Part shown: positions 1-5,285 of the stretch, one piece after another
How positions within the stretch are numbered: position 1 is the first letter of the stretch
How the letters are laid out: each line of letters starts with the position of its first letter
Source: DATESG01 sp964480275
Lineage (GTDB): Bacteria > Bacillota_I > Bacilli_A > RFN20 > CAG-826
NCBI GenBank assembly: GCA_964480275.1
Contig: CAYZOC010000051.1
Coordinates: 1-6,856 of the forward strand
Length of the DNA stretch: 6,856 nt
Reading direction: 5' to 3'
Notes under the pieces: model-generated
Database searches by the model: none
The model's input: only the letters and a program-made list of their open reading frames with translations
What the model was told of the DNA's origin: nothing
Program-made: the position numbers and the translations under genes

Positions 1-207
1 AGCAAGGAGGACGAGACTTGTAATAACAAGCCCTTTTTCGATTTTCTCAAATCCTCGCACTAGCAATAATATTCCAATCACAATCATCGCGATGGAAAGA
101 ATCATCGTCATAATTGGATTATCAGAACTACCAACGCCAACGAAGGCTAAGGCGCCAATAATTATTAGGAAAATTGCGACAATTTTTTTAGCTGTTGCTG
201 ATTGCAT
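1..207 (-). CDS. Small integral membrane protein, C-terminus cut by window edge
   Basis: This minus-strand frame opens with ATG at 207-205 and stays open for 69 codons to the window edge, so it is partial. A GAGG element at 217-214 lies seven bases before the ATG and supports the start. The N-terminus reads MQSATAKKIVAIFLIIIGAL. A first hydrophobic stretch (about residues 8-27) is followed by a short polar turn (SSDNP), a second stretch (about 32-50), a charged segment (RGFEKIEKG, 51-59) and the start of a third. This pattern predicts a small multi-pass membrane protein. I do not recognise the family and no catalytic motif is visible. It is divergent from the cystine symporter and shares a 152-base gap with it. 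A functional link is possible but nothing in the sequence shows one. Confidence 0.7.
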   Translation of the reverse strand, partial: MQSATAKKIVAIFLIIIGALAFVGVGSSDNPIMTMILSIAMIVIGILLLVRGFEKIEKGLVITSLVLLA

Positions 208-234
208 AATATACCTCACTCGAGTAGTATTCTT

Positions 235-256
235 ATTATATTTTGTATCAGGTCAA
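235..256 (-). promoter_or_regulatory. Possible promoter of the divergent small membrane gene
   Basis: Read on the minus strand, a perfect TATAAT lies at 240-235, about 28 bases before the ATG at 207, which suits a -10 box. A TTGACC sequence at 256-251 resembles a -35 box but is only 10 bases from that TATAAT, so the two cannot serve the same polymerase. Only the -10 call is meaningful. Confidence 0.35.
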
Positions 257-329
257 AAATCCCGTATTTATTTTTTTATTTTCTTACTATATCGCTTTAA
301 TAGAGCAGGGTGAAAATGTTAAATTATTA

Positions 330-347
330 TTCGGTAATAATACCGAA
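330..347. repeat. Perfect 7-bp inverted repeat overlapping the symporter ribosome binding site
   Basis: TTCGGTA (330-336) and TACCGAA (341-347) are exact reverse complements around the 4-base spacer ATAA. The right arm shares its last two bases with the Shine-Dalgarno AAAGGAG (346-352) of the symporter. As DNA it is a compact operator-like palindrome. As RNA it is a short hairpin that could hinder ribosome access. A weak -10-like TTAAAT at 319-324 would start transcription near 331, right at the repeat. The sequence cannot decide between operator and hairpin. Confidence 0.5.
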
Positions 348-359
348 AGGAGTCTTTTT

Positions 360-1706
360 ATGTTTGATAATCTCATCATTGATTCATGGCAGAAGGGTGT
401 CTTATATATTGTAACAATATTAAGCTTTATCTTACTCCATATTCTTGCGCGTAAACGCCTTAAATTTTCATATCGAGTTCTAATTGCCCTCGGTCTAGGA
501 CTAGTCGTTGGCCTTACTCTTGGTCCAGCTTCATCGACGATTCGCCCAATTGGTCAACTTTATGTCAGGCTGATTATGATGGTTGTTATTCCCCTCGTAT
601 TCTTTTCGATCCTTCGAAGTTTTACTTCGCTTGGGACAACGGGGAAACTAAGAAATATTGCTCTTTGGTCGCTATTTTGGCTGTTATCGACAACAGCGGT
701 TGCAACGATTTTAGGTTTACTTGGTGCTTCAATTTTCCAAATTGGCAAAGAGTTTGATGTCAGTGACATCGTCTATACACCCCGGGAAATCACGCCAATT
801 GAAAATGTGATATTAAGTCTCTTTCCTAACAATATTATTGCTCACATGAGTGCCAATCAAGTGATTCCAATTATAATCTTTGCAATTTTTATTGCTCTTG
901 CCATTAATTTTGAAATCAAACGGCGCCCAGAAAAAGTAAAACCAATCACCGACTTTATCGAAGCGGGTAATACAGTGATGATCAGGGTGACAAAGACGGT
1001 GATCAAATTCACTCCTTATGGTGTTTTTGCCCTTATCGCCCATGCCGCAAGTCGTAATGACTTAGATACATTAAAGACGTTAGCAATTTATATTGGTCTG
1101 ATGTATGGCGTAATGCTCATTCACTTCCTATTCATTCAACTTGGACTAATTAGTGCTGTCGGTCGCCTTAATCCACTTAAGTTTGTGAAAAATATTTATC
1201 CCGCCCAAATCGTTGCCTTAACGACCCAAAGTAGTTATGGAACACTTCCTGTTACAGTTAAGACTTTGACGGATCGCGTTGGTGTCTCTGAGCGGATTGC
1301 AAGTTTTGTTGGTCCGATTGGCGCTAATGTGGGGATGAATGCTTGTGGGGGTATTTTCCCGGCAATGGTTGCCATTTTCACGGCCAATGCCTTTGGCATC
1401 AATCTCGTCTTTACTGACTATCTTTTAATTGTCTTTACTACGACTATTGCTTCAATCGGGATTGCTGGGGTTCCAGGAATTGCGACAATCGCCTCCACAG
1501 TCGTGCTTGCGACCCTTGGTTTACCAATCGAAGGCATCGCCCTTGTTGCTGGTGTTGATGCCCTGATTGATATGGGAAGAACAGCGGTTAATGTTACAGG
1601 GACGATGGTCGCAGCAACTCTAACGGCGAAAAAAGAAGGCGAACTAGATCTTAATATTTTCAATATGGATAAAACAAATATAGAAGTAGTTGCTGAAGCC
1701 GATTAA
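360..1706 (+). CDS. tcyP: TcyP-like L-cystine symporter (dicarboxylate/amino acid:cation symporter family)
   Basis: A 448-residue membrane transporter that would import L-cystine driven by a cation gradient. The best resemblance I can recall is Bacillus subtilis TcyP (about 460 residues), not the glutamate carriers. Supporting features are MVVIPLVF in an early helix (74-81), KFTPYG (216-221), the re-entrant loop QSSYGTLP (290-297) where glutamate carriers have serine-rich SSSNATLP, GANVGMNACGG (321-331) in the NMDGT region, and DMGRTAVN (404-411). TcyP has DMGRTALN at that last site, while GltP-type carriers have DRCRT. The C-terminal KKEGELD also matches TcyP's ending. I chose ATG 360 because AAAGGAG (346-352) sits seven bases upstream. 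The frame is open back to an ATG at 243, but that one lacks a ribosome binding site and would add a non-homologous 39-residue leader. It is monocistronic, with a terminator after the stop. The cystine assignment rests on family resemblance; another amino-acid substrate is possible. Confidence 0.85.
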   Translation: MFDNLIIDSWQKGVLYIVTILSFILLHILARKRLKFSYRVLIALGLGLVVGLTLGPASSTIRPIGQLYVRLIMMVVIPLVFFSILRSFTSLGTTGKLRNIALWSLFWLLSTTAVATILGLLGASIFQIGKEFDVSDIVYTPREITPIENVILSLFPNNIIAHMSANQVIPIIIFAIFIALAINFEIKRRPEKVKPITDFIEAGNTVMIRVTKTVIKFTPYGVFALIAHAASRNDLDTLKTLAIYIGLMYGVMLIHFLFIQLGLISAVGRLNPLKFVKNIYPAQIVALTTQSSYGTLPVTVKTLTDRVGVSERIASFVGPIGANVGMNACGGIFPAMVAIFTANAFGINLVFTDYLLIVFTTTIASIGIAGVPGIATIASTVVLATLGLPIEGIALVAGVDALIDMGRTAVNVTGTMVAATLTAKKEGELDLNIFNMDKTNIEVVAEAD

Positions 1707-1728
1707 GATATATAAAAATCTAAGTAGT

Positions 1729-1766
1729 AAAAGGTGTTGGAATCATCAAAGTTTCAACCCTTTTTC
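1729..1766 (+). terminator. Rho-independent terminator after the cystine symporter
   Basis: AAAAGGTGTTGGAA (1729-1742) pairs imperfectly with TTTCAACCCTTTTT (1752-1765). The core is AAAAGG with CCTTTT plus GTTG with CAAC, with a small bulge. The 3' arm runs into CCCTTTTTC. It starts 22 bases after the symporter stop, as expected for transcript termination. Confidence 0.65.
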
Positions 1767-1798
1767 AATACATTATGCACTTGTTACAATTTATCTAG

Positions 1799-2095
1799 AG
1801 AAAAATTATACGAAATTTTAATTGTGCTGGTTTAGGTGGTGTTATCTCCCCGATCAAAGAGGTCGAAGCAATTCTTGGTAGTTCTAGTACTGATCAAATC
1901 ATGAAAACGGGACTCTCGATGTATGATTTTGATTTAGAAATTATTATTGTTGATACCAAAGACTACTCTTCGTGGAATGATGTCAAACTTCTATATAATG
2001 ATTTATATGCCCAACTACTAGCGGGACAAACAATCGAATCTAGTCTTCTAGATACATATCAAGCTAGTCTTGATGTATTAAAAACTAGTGACTAA
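1799..2095 (+). pseudogene. Start-less remnant, resembles the C-terminus of an ABC solute-binding protein
   Basis: This frame is open for 98 sense codons between a TAG (1796-1798) and a TAA (2093-2095), but has no convincing start. Its only ATG (1901) has no Shine-Dalgarno and lies mid-way through coding-like sequence. The upstream part reads FNCAGLGGVISPIKEVEAIL. The tail, WNDVKLLYNDLYAQLLAGQ followed by a helix with a regular hydrophobic pattern, resembles the last helices of family-1 sugar-binding lipoproteins, which typically end in an amphipathic helix, a Gly-x-(S/T) turn and a final helix. That similarity is by eye and weak. The nearest in-frame ATG upstream (1775) is separated by the TAG. 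A long terminator follows at 2104, as for a formerly expressed gene. I read it as a 3' gene fragment left by deletion. A small gene starting at a rare codon such as ATT 1871, preceded by AAAGAGG at 1856-1862, is the alternative. Confidence 0.45.
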
Positions 2096-2103
2096 GAAAG
2101 ATA

Positions 2104-2148
2104 ATTGGTCAATGGTTTTTATCATCGACTAATTTCACTTTTTTTTGC
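2104..2148 (+). terminator. Strong Rho-independent terminator
   Basis: Positions 2104-2116 pair with 2121-2133 around a TTTT loop: 13 positions with two G-U pairs and one A-C mismatch. A run TTCACTTTTTTTT follows. This is the longest terminator stem in the window. It closes the decayed reading frame and insulates the endonuclease gene. Confidence 0.75.
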
Positions 2149-2177
2149 TTTCATAAAAAAAGATAAAGTGCTATTAT
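2149..2177 (+). promoter_or_regulatory. Extended -10 promoter of the endonuclease lipoprotein gene
   Basis: TGCTATTAT (2169-2177) is an extended -10 element (TG, one base, TATTAT). A poor -35, TTTCAT (2149-2154), stands 17 bases upstream. Transcription would start near 2184, giving a 27-base leader that includes the Shine-Dalgarno AAGAAGG (2196-2202) eight bases before ATG 2211. The position just after the preceding terminator fits an independent transcript. Confidence 0.5.
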
Positions 2178-2210
2178 TATTTTTGTATTCCATCGAAGAA
2201 GGTAATTATA

Positions 2211-3287
2211 ATGCATAAATCAATTTCTTTAACTATTTTATTAGCCACGATATTAAGTGGCTGCAGTAGTGCTTCTAGTAGTGAGGATGTTTCGACACCT
2301 GATAGTACAAGTCAACAACCATCACTAAGCCAGGCTGATGAAAACTCTCAGCCATCGCTAACTAGTCAATTTATTCCACCTACTAGTGATAGTTCCTCAC
2401 TTGAAGAATCTTCATCATCTCCGCTGCCATCAACAAGTGAAGACGCTATAAGTAGTGAAGAAATAACTACTAGCATCGAAGAAGTAACTAGTGAAGAAAC
2501 TAGCACCAGTCACGAAGATAGTGCTGTTACTAATTATTATCGTGATGTTGATTTAGCGCTCTCTGGTACTAGTTTAAAAAACGAACTTTACGATAAAATC
2601 AAGGGTCATCAAGCCTATAGTTATTCAAGTCTTAATGGACATATGAAGACGACAGATCGGGACTGGAAGCTCTCACCTGATCCAAGTGATAGTAATCCAT
2701 ATATGGTTTTAATCTATGGAACCTATAACTTTGATCCAACAAGTGCTAAAAGACATAGTACGAATAACACAATTTGGGACAAGGAACATATTTGGGCAAA
2801 GTCCCATGGTGATTTTGGCACGACGACTGGTGTCGGCAGTGATTTACATAATTTGCGCGCAAGTGATAAGTATAATAATAACAATCGCGGCAGTTACGAC
2901 TTTGGTCGTGTTGATAGTCTCGTCAAATATGTTCGCGACAATAATAATACTGGTAACAATTCGGGAAAAATCGGCAAGCAAAATGGCTTCGGTGAAAGCA
3001 ATGTCTATGAACCACTAGATATGTATAAGGGTGATGTTGCCCGTGCATTATTTTATATGGCAACTCGCTACAGTAGTGGTTATCCGATTCTAAATTTATC
3101 TGATAGTATTACGGGCCGAACTGGATCACCTGGTAAACATGGAATTTTATCTGTGATGCTAGAGTGGAACAAACTCGATCCAGTCGATGAATTTGAATTC
3201 AACCGTAATGGTCTAGTGCAAAACTTACAAAATAATCGAAATCCTTTCATTGATTATCCATTTTTAGCGGATGCAATTTGGGGATAA
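2211..3287 (+). CDS. Surface lipoprotein endonuclease I family nuclease
   Basis: A 358-residue exported nuclease expected to cut extracellular DNA, and perhaps RNA, at the outer face of the membrane. The N-terminus is a lipoprotein signal peptide with lipobox LSGC and the lipid-modified cysteine at residue 18. Residues 19-107 form a low-complexity Ser/Thr/Glu/Pro tether, then the catalytic domain runs from about 108 to 358. It shows the endonuclease I (EndA/Vvn) hallmarks: EHIW (192-195) with the presumed general base His193, GSDLHNLRAS (209-218), the N-rich stretch followed by RGS (222-228) of the beta-beta-alpha metal site, ARALFYMATRY (277-287), WN..DPVDEFE and NRNPFIDYP (342-350). All motifs are in family order, so the enzyme looks intact. 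Monocistronic, between its own promoter and a terminator. A likely role is nutrient acquisition by digesting environmental DNA, since no nearby gene suggests competence or defence. The Asn/Ser-rich stretch at 242-251 may be a loop insertion. Confidence 0.9.
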   Translation: MHKSISLTILLATILSGCSSASSSEDVSTPDSTSQQPSLSQADENSQPSLTSQFIPPTSDSSSLEESSSSPLPSTSEDAISSEEITTSIEEVTSEETSTSHEDSAVTNYYRDVDLALSGTSLKNELYDKIKGHQAYSYSSLNGHMKTTDRDWKLSPDPSDSNPYMVLIYGTYNFDPTSAKRHSTNNTIWDKEHIWAKSHGDFGTTTGVGSDLHNLRASDKYNNNNRGSYDFGRVDSLVKYVRDNNNTGNNSGKIGKQNGFGESNVYEPLDMYKGDVARALFYMATRYSSGYPILNLSDSITGRTGSPGKHGILSVMLEWNKLDPVDEFEFNRNGLVQNLQNNRNPFIDYPFLADAIWG

Positions 3288-3298
3288 ATAAAAAAATA

Positions 3299-3325
3299 TA
3301 GGTATAGCAATATACCTTTTCTATT
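3299..3325 (+). terminator. Rho-independent terminator after the endonuclease gene
   Basis: GGTATA (3301-3306) and TATACC (3311-3316) form a perfect 6-bp stem capped by GCAA, a GNRA tetraloop, followed by TTTTCTATTT. The stem is AU-rich, so termination may be partial. It begins 13 bases after the stop codon. Confidence 0.65.
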
Positions 3326-3345
3326 TGTAAATAAAACGTTAAAAT
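3317..3345 (+). promoter_or_regulatory. Putative promoter producing a leaderless acetyltransferase mRNA
   Basis: A -10-like TAAAAT (3340-3345) stands six bases before ATG 3352. A TTTTCT (3317-3322) 17 bases upstream is a weak -35 candidate that overlaps the terminator U-tract. With usual geometry the transcript would begin at or within one base of the ATG. No Shine-Dalgarno is present in the preceding 30 bases. Confidence 0.4.
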
Positions 3346-3351
3346 ATTTTT

Positions 3352-3861
3352 ATGAACAACTTAAAACTTCGGCAGGCCGACCATCGTGACCTGCCCGAAA
3401 TTATCGTGATTATTGATTTAGCTCGCAAGGCGATGAAGGCTCATGGTTCGGGCCAGTGGCAAGATGGCACTCCGACAGCGCAAACAATTGCAAATGATAT
3501 AAATAATCAGCAATTTTTTGTTGCAACACTGAATAAGCATATTGTGGGCTGTATGGCCCTTTTAGATTATGAAGAAGGATATGATGTTTTGCTTGAAGGA
3601 GCCTTTATTCATCATGATAAATACAAAGTTATTCACCGGTTTGCAACGCATCAAGACTTCGTTAACAATGGAATTGCGGGTTTTATGTTAGAGGAGGCAG
3701 AACTAATTGCCAAGGCTAAGGCCGTCAATTTGATCCGCATTGATACACATCAAAAGAATATACCAATGATGAGACTCCTTGATAAACATGGCTATGTTAA
3801 TTGTGGCAAGACGCTGATTGAGAAGAACAAACTAAGAGTGGTGTTTGAAAAGGCGATTTAG
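3352..3861 (+). CDS. GNAT-family N-acetyltransferase
   Basis: A 169-residue acetyltransferase that would move an acetyl group from acetyl-CoA to an amine; the substrate cannot be told. The N-terminus MNNLKLRQADHRDLPEI has the usual start (beta strand, then helix) of the fold. IHRFATHQDFVNNGIAGFML (94-113) covers beta-4 and motif A, where NNGIAG takes the place of the common R/Q-x-x-G-x-G/A acetyl-CoA loop, so the arginine is replaced by asparagine. LIRIDTHQKNIPMM (127-140) and LLDKHGYVNCG (142-152) give the beta-5 and C-terminal motifs common to GNATs with small-molecule substrates. Length is normal. ATG 3352 is the first codon matching the fold, but it has no ribosome binding site, unlike most neighbours, and a -10-like box lies six bases away, so a leaderless message is likely. 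The pnuC promoter overlaps and follows its stop codon, so the two genes are probably transcribed separately, apart from read-through. Confidence 0.85.
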   Translation: MNNLKLRQADHRDLPEIIVIIDLARKAMKAHGSGQWQDGTPTAQTIANDINNQQFFVATLNKHIVGCMALLDYEEGYDVLLEGAFIHHDKYKVIHRFATHQDFVNNGIAGFMLEEAELIAKAKAVNLIRIDTHQKNIPMMRLLDKHGYVNCGKTLIEKNKLRVVFEKAI

Positions 3862-3870
3862 TGATATAAT
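3862..3870 (+). promoter_or_regulatory. Consensus extended -10 promoter of the pnuC operon
   Basis: TGATATAAT is a perfect extended -10 element (TG, one base, TATAAT). It begins one base after the acetyltransferase stop codon. The -35 region (TGTTTG, 3842-3847) is poor, as is common with extended -10 promoters. The expected start is about 3877, which leaves an untranslated leader of about 86 bases. Confidence 0.7.
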
Positions 3871-3876
3871 AGCCCT

Positions 3877-3962
3877 GTTGCCACCGGGTAACGAAAGTGC
3901 ACACGCACTCGTTATACATCGTTAGGTCATAGAAGATGTATAGCTAGGAGGGCGCTTTTTTT
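3877..3962 (+). promoter_or_regulatory. Structured pnuC leader RNA, candidate riboswitch
   Basis: The leader can form three local hairpins. Hairpin A pairs GTTGCC (3877-3882) with GGTAAC (3887-3892). Hairpin B has AGTGC (3896-3900) with GCACT (3905-3909), extendable by TAACG (3889-3893) with CGTTA (3910-3914) across an AA bulge. Hairpin C pairs GTTATACATC (3911-3920) with GATGTATAGC (3935-3944) around a 14-base purine-rich loop. A and extended B compete for TAAC (3889-3892), and extended B and the base of C compete for GTTA (3911-3914), a switch-like arrangement. The Shine-Dalgarno AGGAGG (3946-3951) follows directly, then GCGC and seven T before ATG 3963. I see no TPP, FMN, purine or preQ1 consensus. 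The NAD+-II (pnuC-motif) class is known upstream of pnuC in other Firmicutes; I cannot recall its consensus well enough to exclude it. All pairings were found by hand. Confidence 0.6.
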
Positions 3963-4688
3963 ATGAAAATGAAAATAATTAAACAACATTTAAAACTATT
4001 TACGCGCTTTGAAATTAGTCTTTGGCTATTTTCTATTGTTACACTAGTGCTAGCGTTTCTTGTAAGTGGAACCAACTATTTTAATCTAGCAACATCACTA
4101 ATTGGTGTCACAGCGCTTATTTACTTGGCTAAAGGTGAACCAATAGGTCAAGTTCTATCCGCATTATTTAGTATTGTCTACGCTATTGCTAGTTATACTT
4201 TTAACTATTATGGCGAGATGATTACCTATTTAGCAATGACACTTCCTAGTAGTCTTTTTGCGACCTATATTTGGTTTAGACATCCTCATAAAAAGGGCGC
4301 TACTCAGGTACAAATCGTCCCACTTAATCTTCGAAAAATTTTATTTATTATGCTCGTATCACCACTAGTTACCCTTGCCTTCTATTTTGTTTTAAAAAGT
4401 TTAGTAACGCCTAATTTAATATTCTCAACCATATCGATTGCCACTAGTATCGTCGCGAGTCTTTTAACCTTTTTCCGCTCCCGTTACTATGCACTTGCCT
4501 ATGCACTTAATGACATAATTCTTATTGTTCTATGGAGTCTAGCCGCAAGTGTTAATATCAGCTATCTACCGCTAGTTATTTGTTTTGTAATCTTTCTAAT
4601 TAATGACTTATATGCCTTCTATAATTGGAAAAGACTAGCAGACAAACAAAACACACATACAATTATAAAGGAGTATAACCATGAATAA
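3963..4688 (+). CDS. pnuC: PnuC-family vitamin transporter (probably nicotinamide riboside)
   Basis: A 241-residue integral membrane protein expected to take up nicotinamide riboside, an NAD precursor, by facilitated diffusion, with phosphorylation inside the cell trapping the substrate. The family signature is clear: SLIGVTALIYLAKGEPIGQ (45-63), SIVYAIASYTFNYYGEMITY (70-89) leading to TLP (93-95), ALNDIILIVLW (181-191) and NDLYAFYNW (214-222). The Asn and Trp of the last two match the conserved substrate-pocket positions of the family. About seven hydrophobic segments fit the PnuC fold. ATG 3963 lies 11 bases after AGGAGG (3946-3951), a slightly long spacing; the second ATG at 3969 is an alternative. 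Its last 8 bases overlap the Nudix gene, so the two are translationally coupled. PnuT (thiamine) and PnuX (riboflavin) relatives exist, but no TPP or FMN riboswitch is visible in front. Confidence 0.9.
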   Translation: MKMKIIKQHLKLFTRFEISLWLFSIVTLVLAFLVSGTNYFNLATSLIGVTALIYLAKGEPIGQVLSALFSIVYAIASYTFNYYGEMITYLAMTLPSSLFATYIWFRHPHKKGATQVQIVPLNLRKILFIMLVSPLVTLAFYFVLKSLVTPNLIFSTISIATSIVASLLTFFRSRYYALAYALNDIILIVLWSLAASVNISYLPLVICFVIFLINDLYAFYNWKRLADKQNTHTIIKEYNHE

Positions 4689-5181
4689 TCACGAACAAAC
4701 TGTCAAAGATGTAACAAACTTTCTCTTTATTAAAGATGGAAAAGTGTTGCTAGGAATGAAAAAACGCGGCTTTGGTGTCAATAAGTTTAATGGCTTCGGT
4801 GGTAAATTAAAGACGGGCGAGACAATCTTAGAAGCAGCACTTAGAGAAGCAAAAGAAGAAGCCGGGCTCACCCCAACTGTTTATGAAAAGTATGCGATCA
4901 TTGATTTTTCTAATAGTTATCCTTTAAGAATGCACCTCTTCGTGGCGAGCGCCTGGGAAGGTCAAGTCGTTGAAAGTGAAGAGATGCAGCCAGTCTGGTT
5001 TAATTTTGAAGACATCCCCTACAAGGAAATGTGGGAAGATGATATTTATTGGTTGCCATATATTCTAAGTGGAAAAAAAATAATTGCCTCGTTTACGTTT
5101 GAAAATGATGATGATGTTGATGGAACAAAAGAAAACCATGTCGTCAAGCACACAATTCAAGTTGTGCCCAAGCTTGATTAG
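4681..5181 (+). CDS. MTH1-like Nudix hydrolase (oxidised purine dNTP diphosphatase)
   Basis: A 166-residue Nudix enzyme expected to hydrolyse 8-oxo-dGTP and related oxidised nucleotides to monophosphates, keeping them out of DNA. The Nudix box is perfect: G41, E47, R55, E56, E59, E60, G62. Close likeness to human MTH1 (NUDT1) extends well beyond the box: VLLGMKKRGFG (22-32), NGFGGK (37-42), VESEEMQPVWF (97-107) and MWEDDIYW (117-124). MTH1 recognises the base with the Asn of its NGFGG and the two Asp of its WPDDSYW; both exist here as N37 and D120/D121. MTH1's Trp before NGFGG is Phe36. After the usual end near residue 141 an acidic ENDDDVD segment and a further 20 residues follow, longer than MTH1. 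The SQPWPFP signature of NAD-pyrophosphatase NudC is absent. Start ATG 4681 has AAAGGAG at 4667-4673, inside pnuC, with an 8-base overlap, so the gene belongs to the pnuC transcript. No clear terminator follows. Confidence 0.88.
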   Translation: MNNHEQTVKDVTNFLFIKDGKVLLGMKKRGFGVNKFNGFGGKLKTGETILEAALREAKEEAGLTPTVYEKYAIIDFSNSYPLRMHLFVASAWEGQVVESEEMQPVWFNFEDIPYKEMWEDDIYWLPYILSGKKIIASFTFENDDDVDGTKENHVVKHTIQVVPKLD

Positions 5182-5217
5182 ACAGCTAGCTAGACAATAA
5201 TGTGCCCACCCTTTGCA

Positions 5218-5223
5218 TATAAT
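5218..5223 (+). promoter_or_regulatory. Possible -10 box before the DUF1801 gene
   Basis: A perfect TATAAT lies 62 bases before ATG 5286. It would start transcription near 5230. No good -35 is found at normal distance; TAGACA at 5191-5196 is 21 bases away, which is too far. The left arm of the 5220-5272 inverted repeat overlaps this box. Confidence 0.35.
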
Positions 5224-5272
5224 TAGTCTTTTGCTCCAAATTTATTTACTATTTATTTAATAGAACTAATTA
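5220..5272. repeat. 8-bp inverted repeat bracketing the DUF1801 leader
   Basis: TAATTAGT (5220-5227) and ACTAATTA (5265-5272) are exact reverse complements separated by 37 AT-rich bases. The left arm overlaps the TATAAT box. The right arm shares one base with the Shine-Dalgarno AAAAGG (5272-5277). It may be a split operator or a long-range RNA stem, or chance in AT-rich sequence. Confidence 0.35.
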
Positions 5273-5285
5273 AAAGGTAAAAGCG

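Noticed and set aside
92..313. Plus-strand reading frame over the left end
   Set aside because: It is antisense to the minus-strand membrane gene for most of its length, has no ribosome binding site, and runs into the intergenic region.
243..359. N-terminal 39-residue extension of the cystine symporter starting at ATG 243
   Set aside because: No ribosome binding site at 243, the extension crosses the inverted repeat and the Shine-Dalgarno, and the family homology begins after ATG 360.
1775..1798. Short peptide ATG 1775 to TAG 1796 as the start of the 1799-2095 frame
   Set aside because: TAG is used as a normal stop by three other genes here, and no ribosome binding site precedes 1775.
2716..3018. 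Alternative plus-strand frame of 100 codons inside the endonuclease gene
   Set aside because: It lies within the well-supported catalytic domain in another frame and has no start signal or family motif.
3872..3953. GCCCT (3872-3876) pairing with AGGGC (3949-3953) to close a three-way junction around the pnuC leader
   Set aside because: The TATAAT at 3865-3870 places the transcript start near 3877, so GCCCT would not be in the RNA. It matters only if read-through transcripts from the acetyltransferase gene are functional.
3877..3962. tRNA, TPP riboswitch, FMN riboswitch or purine riboswitch in the pnuC leader
   Set aside because: No T-loop GTTCRA, no CTGAGA or TAATGCCAGCG-like TPP core, no FMN AGGAT core and no purine-riboswitch junction bases are present.
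4681..5181. NudC-type NAD pyrophosphatase as the Nudix gene's identity, suggested by the pnuC context
   Set aside because: The SQPWPFP signature and the zinc-binding cysteines of NudC are missing, and the pocket residues follow MTH1.
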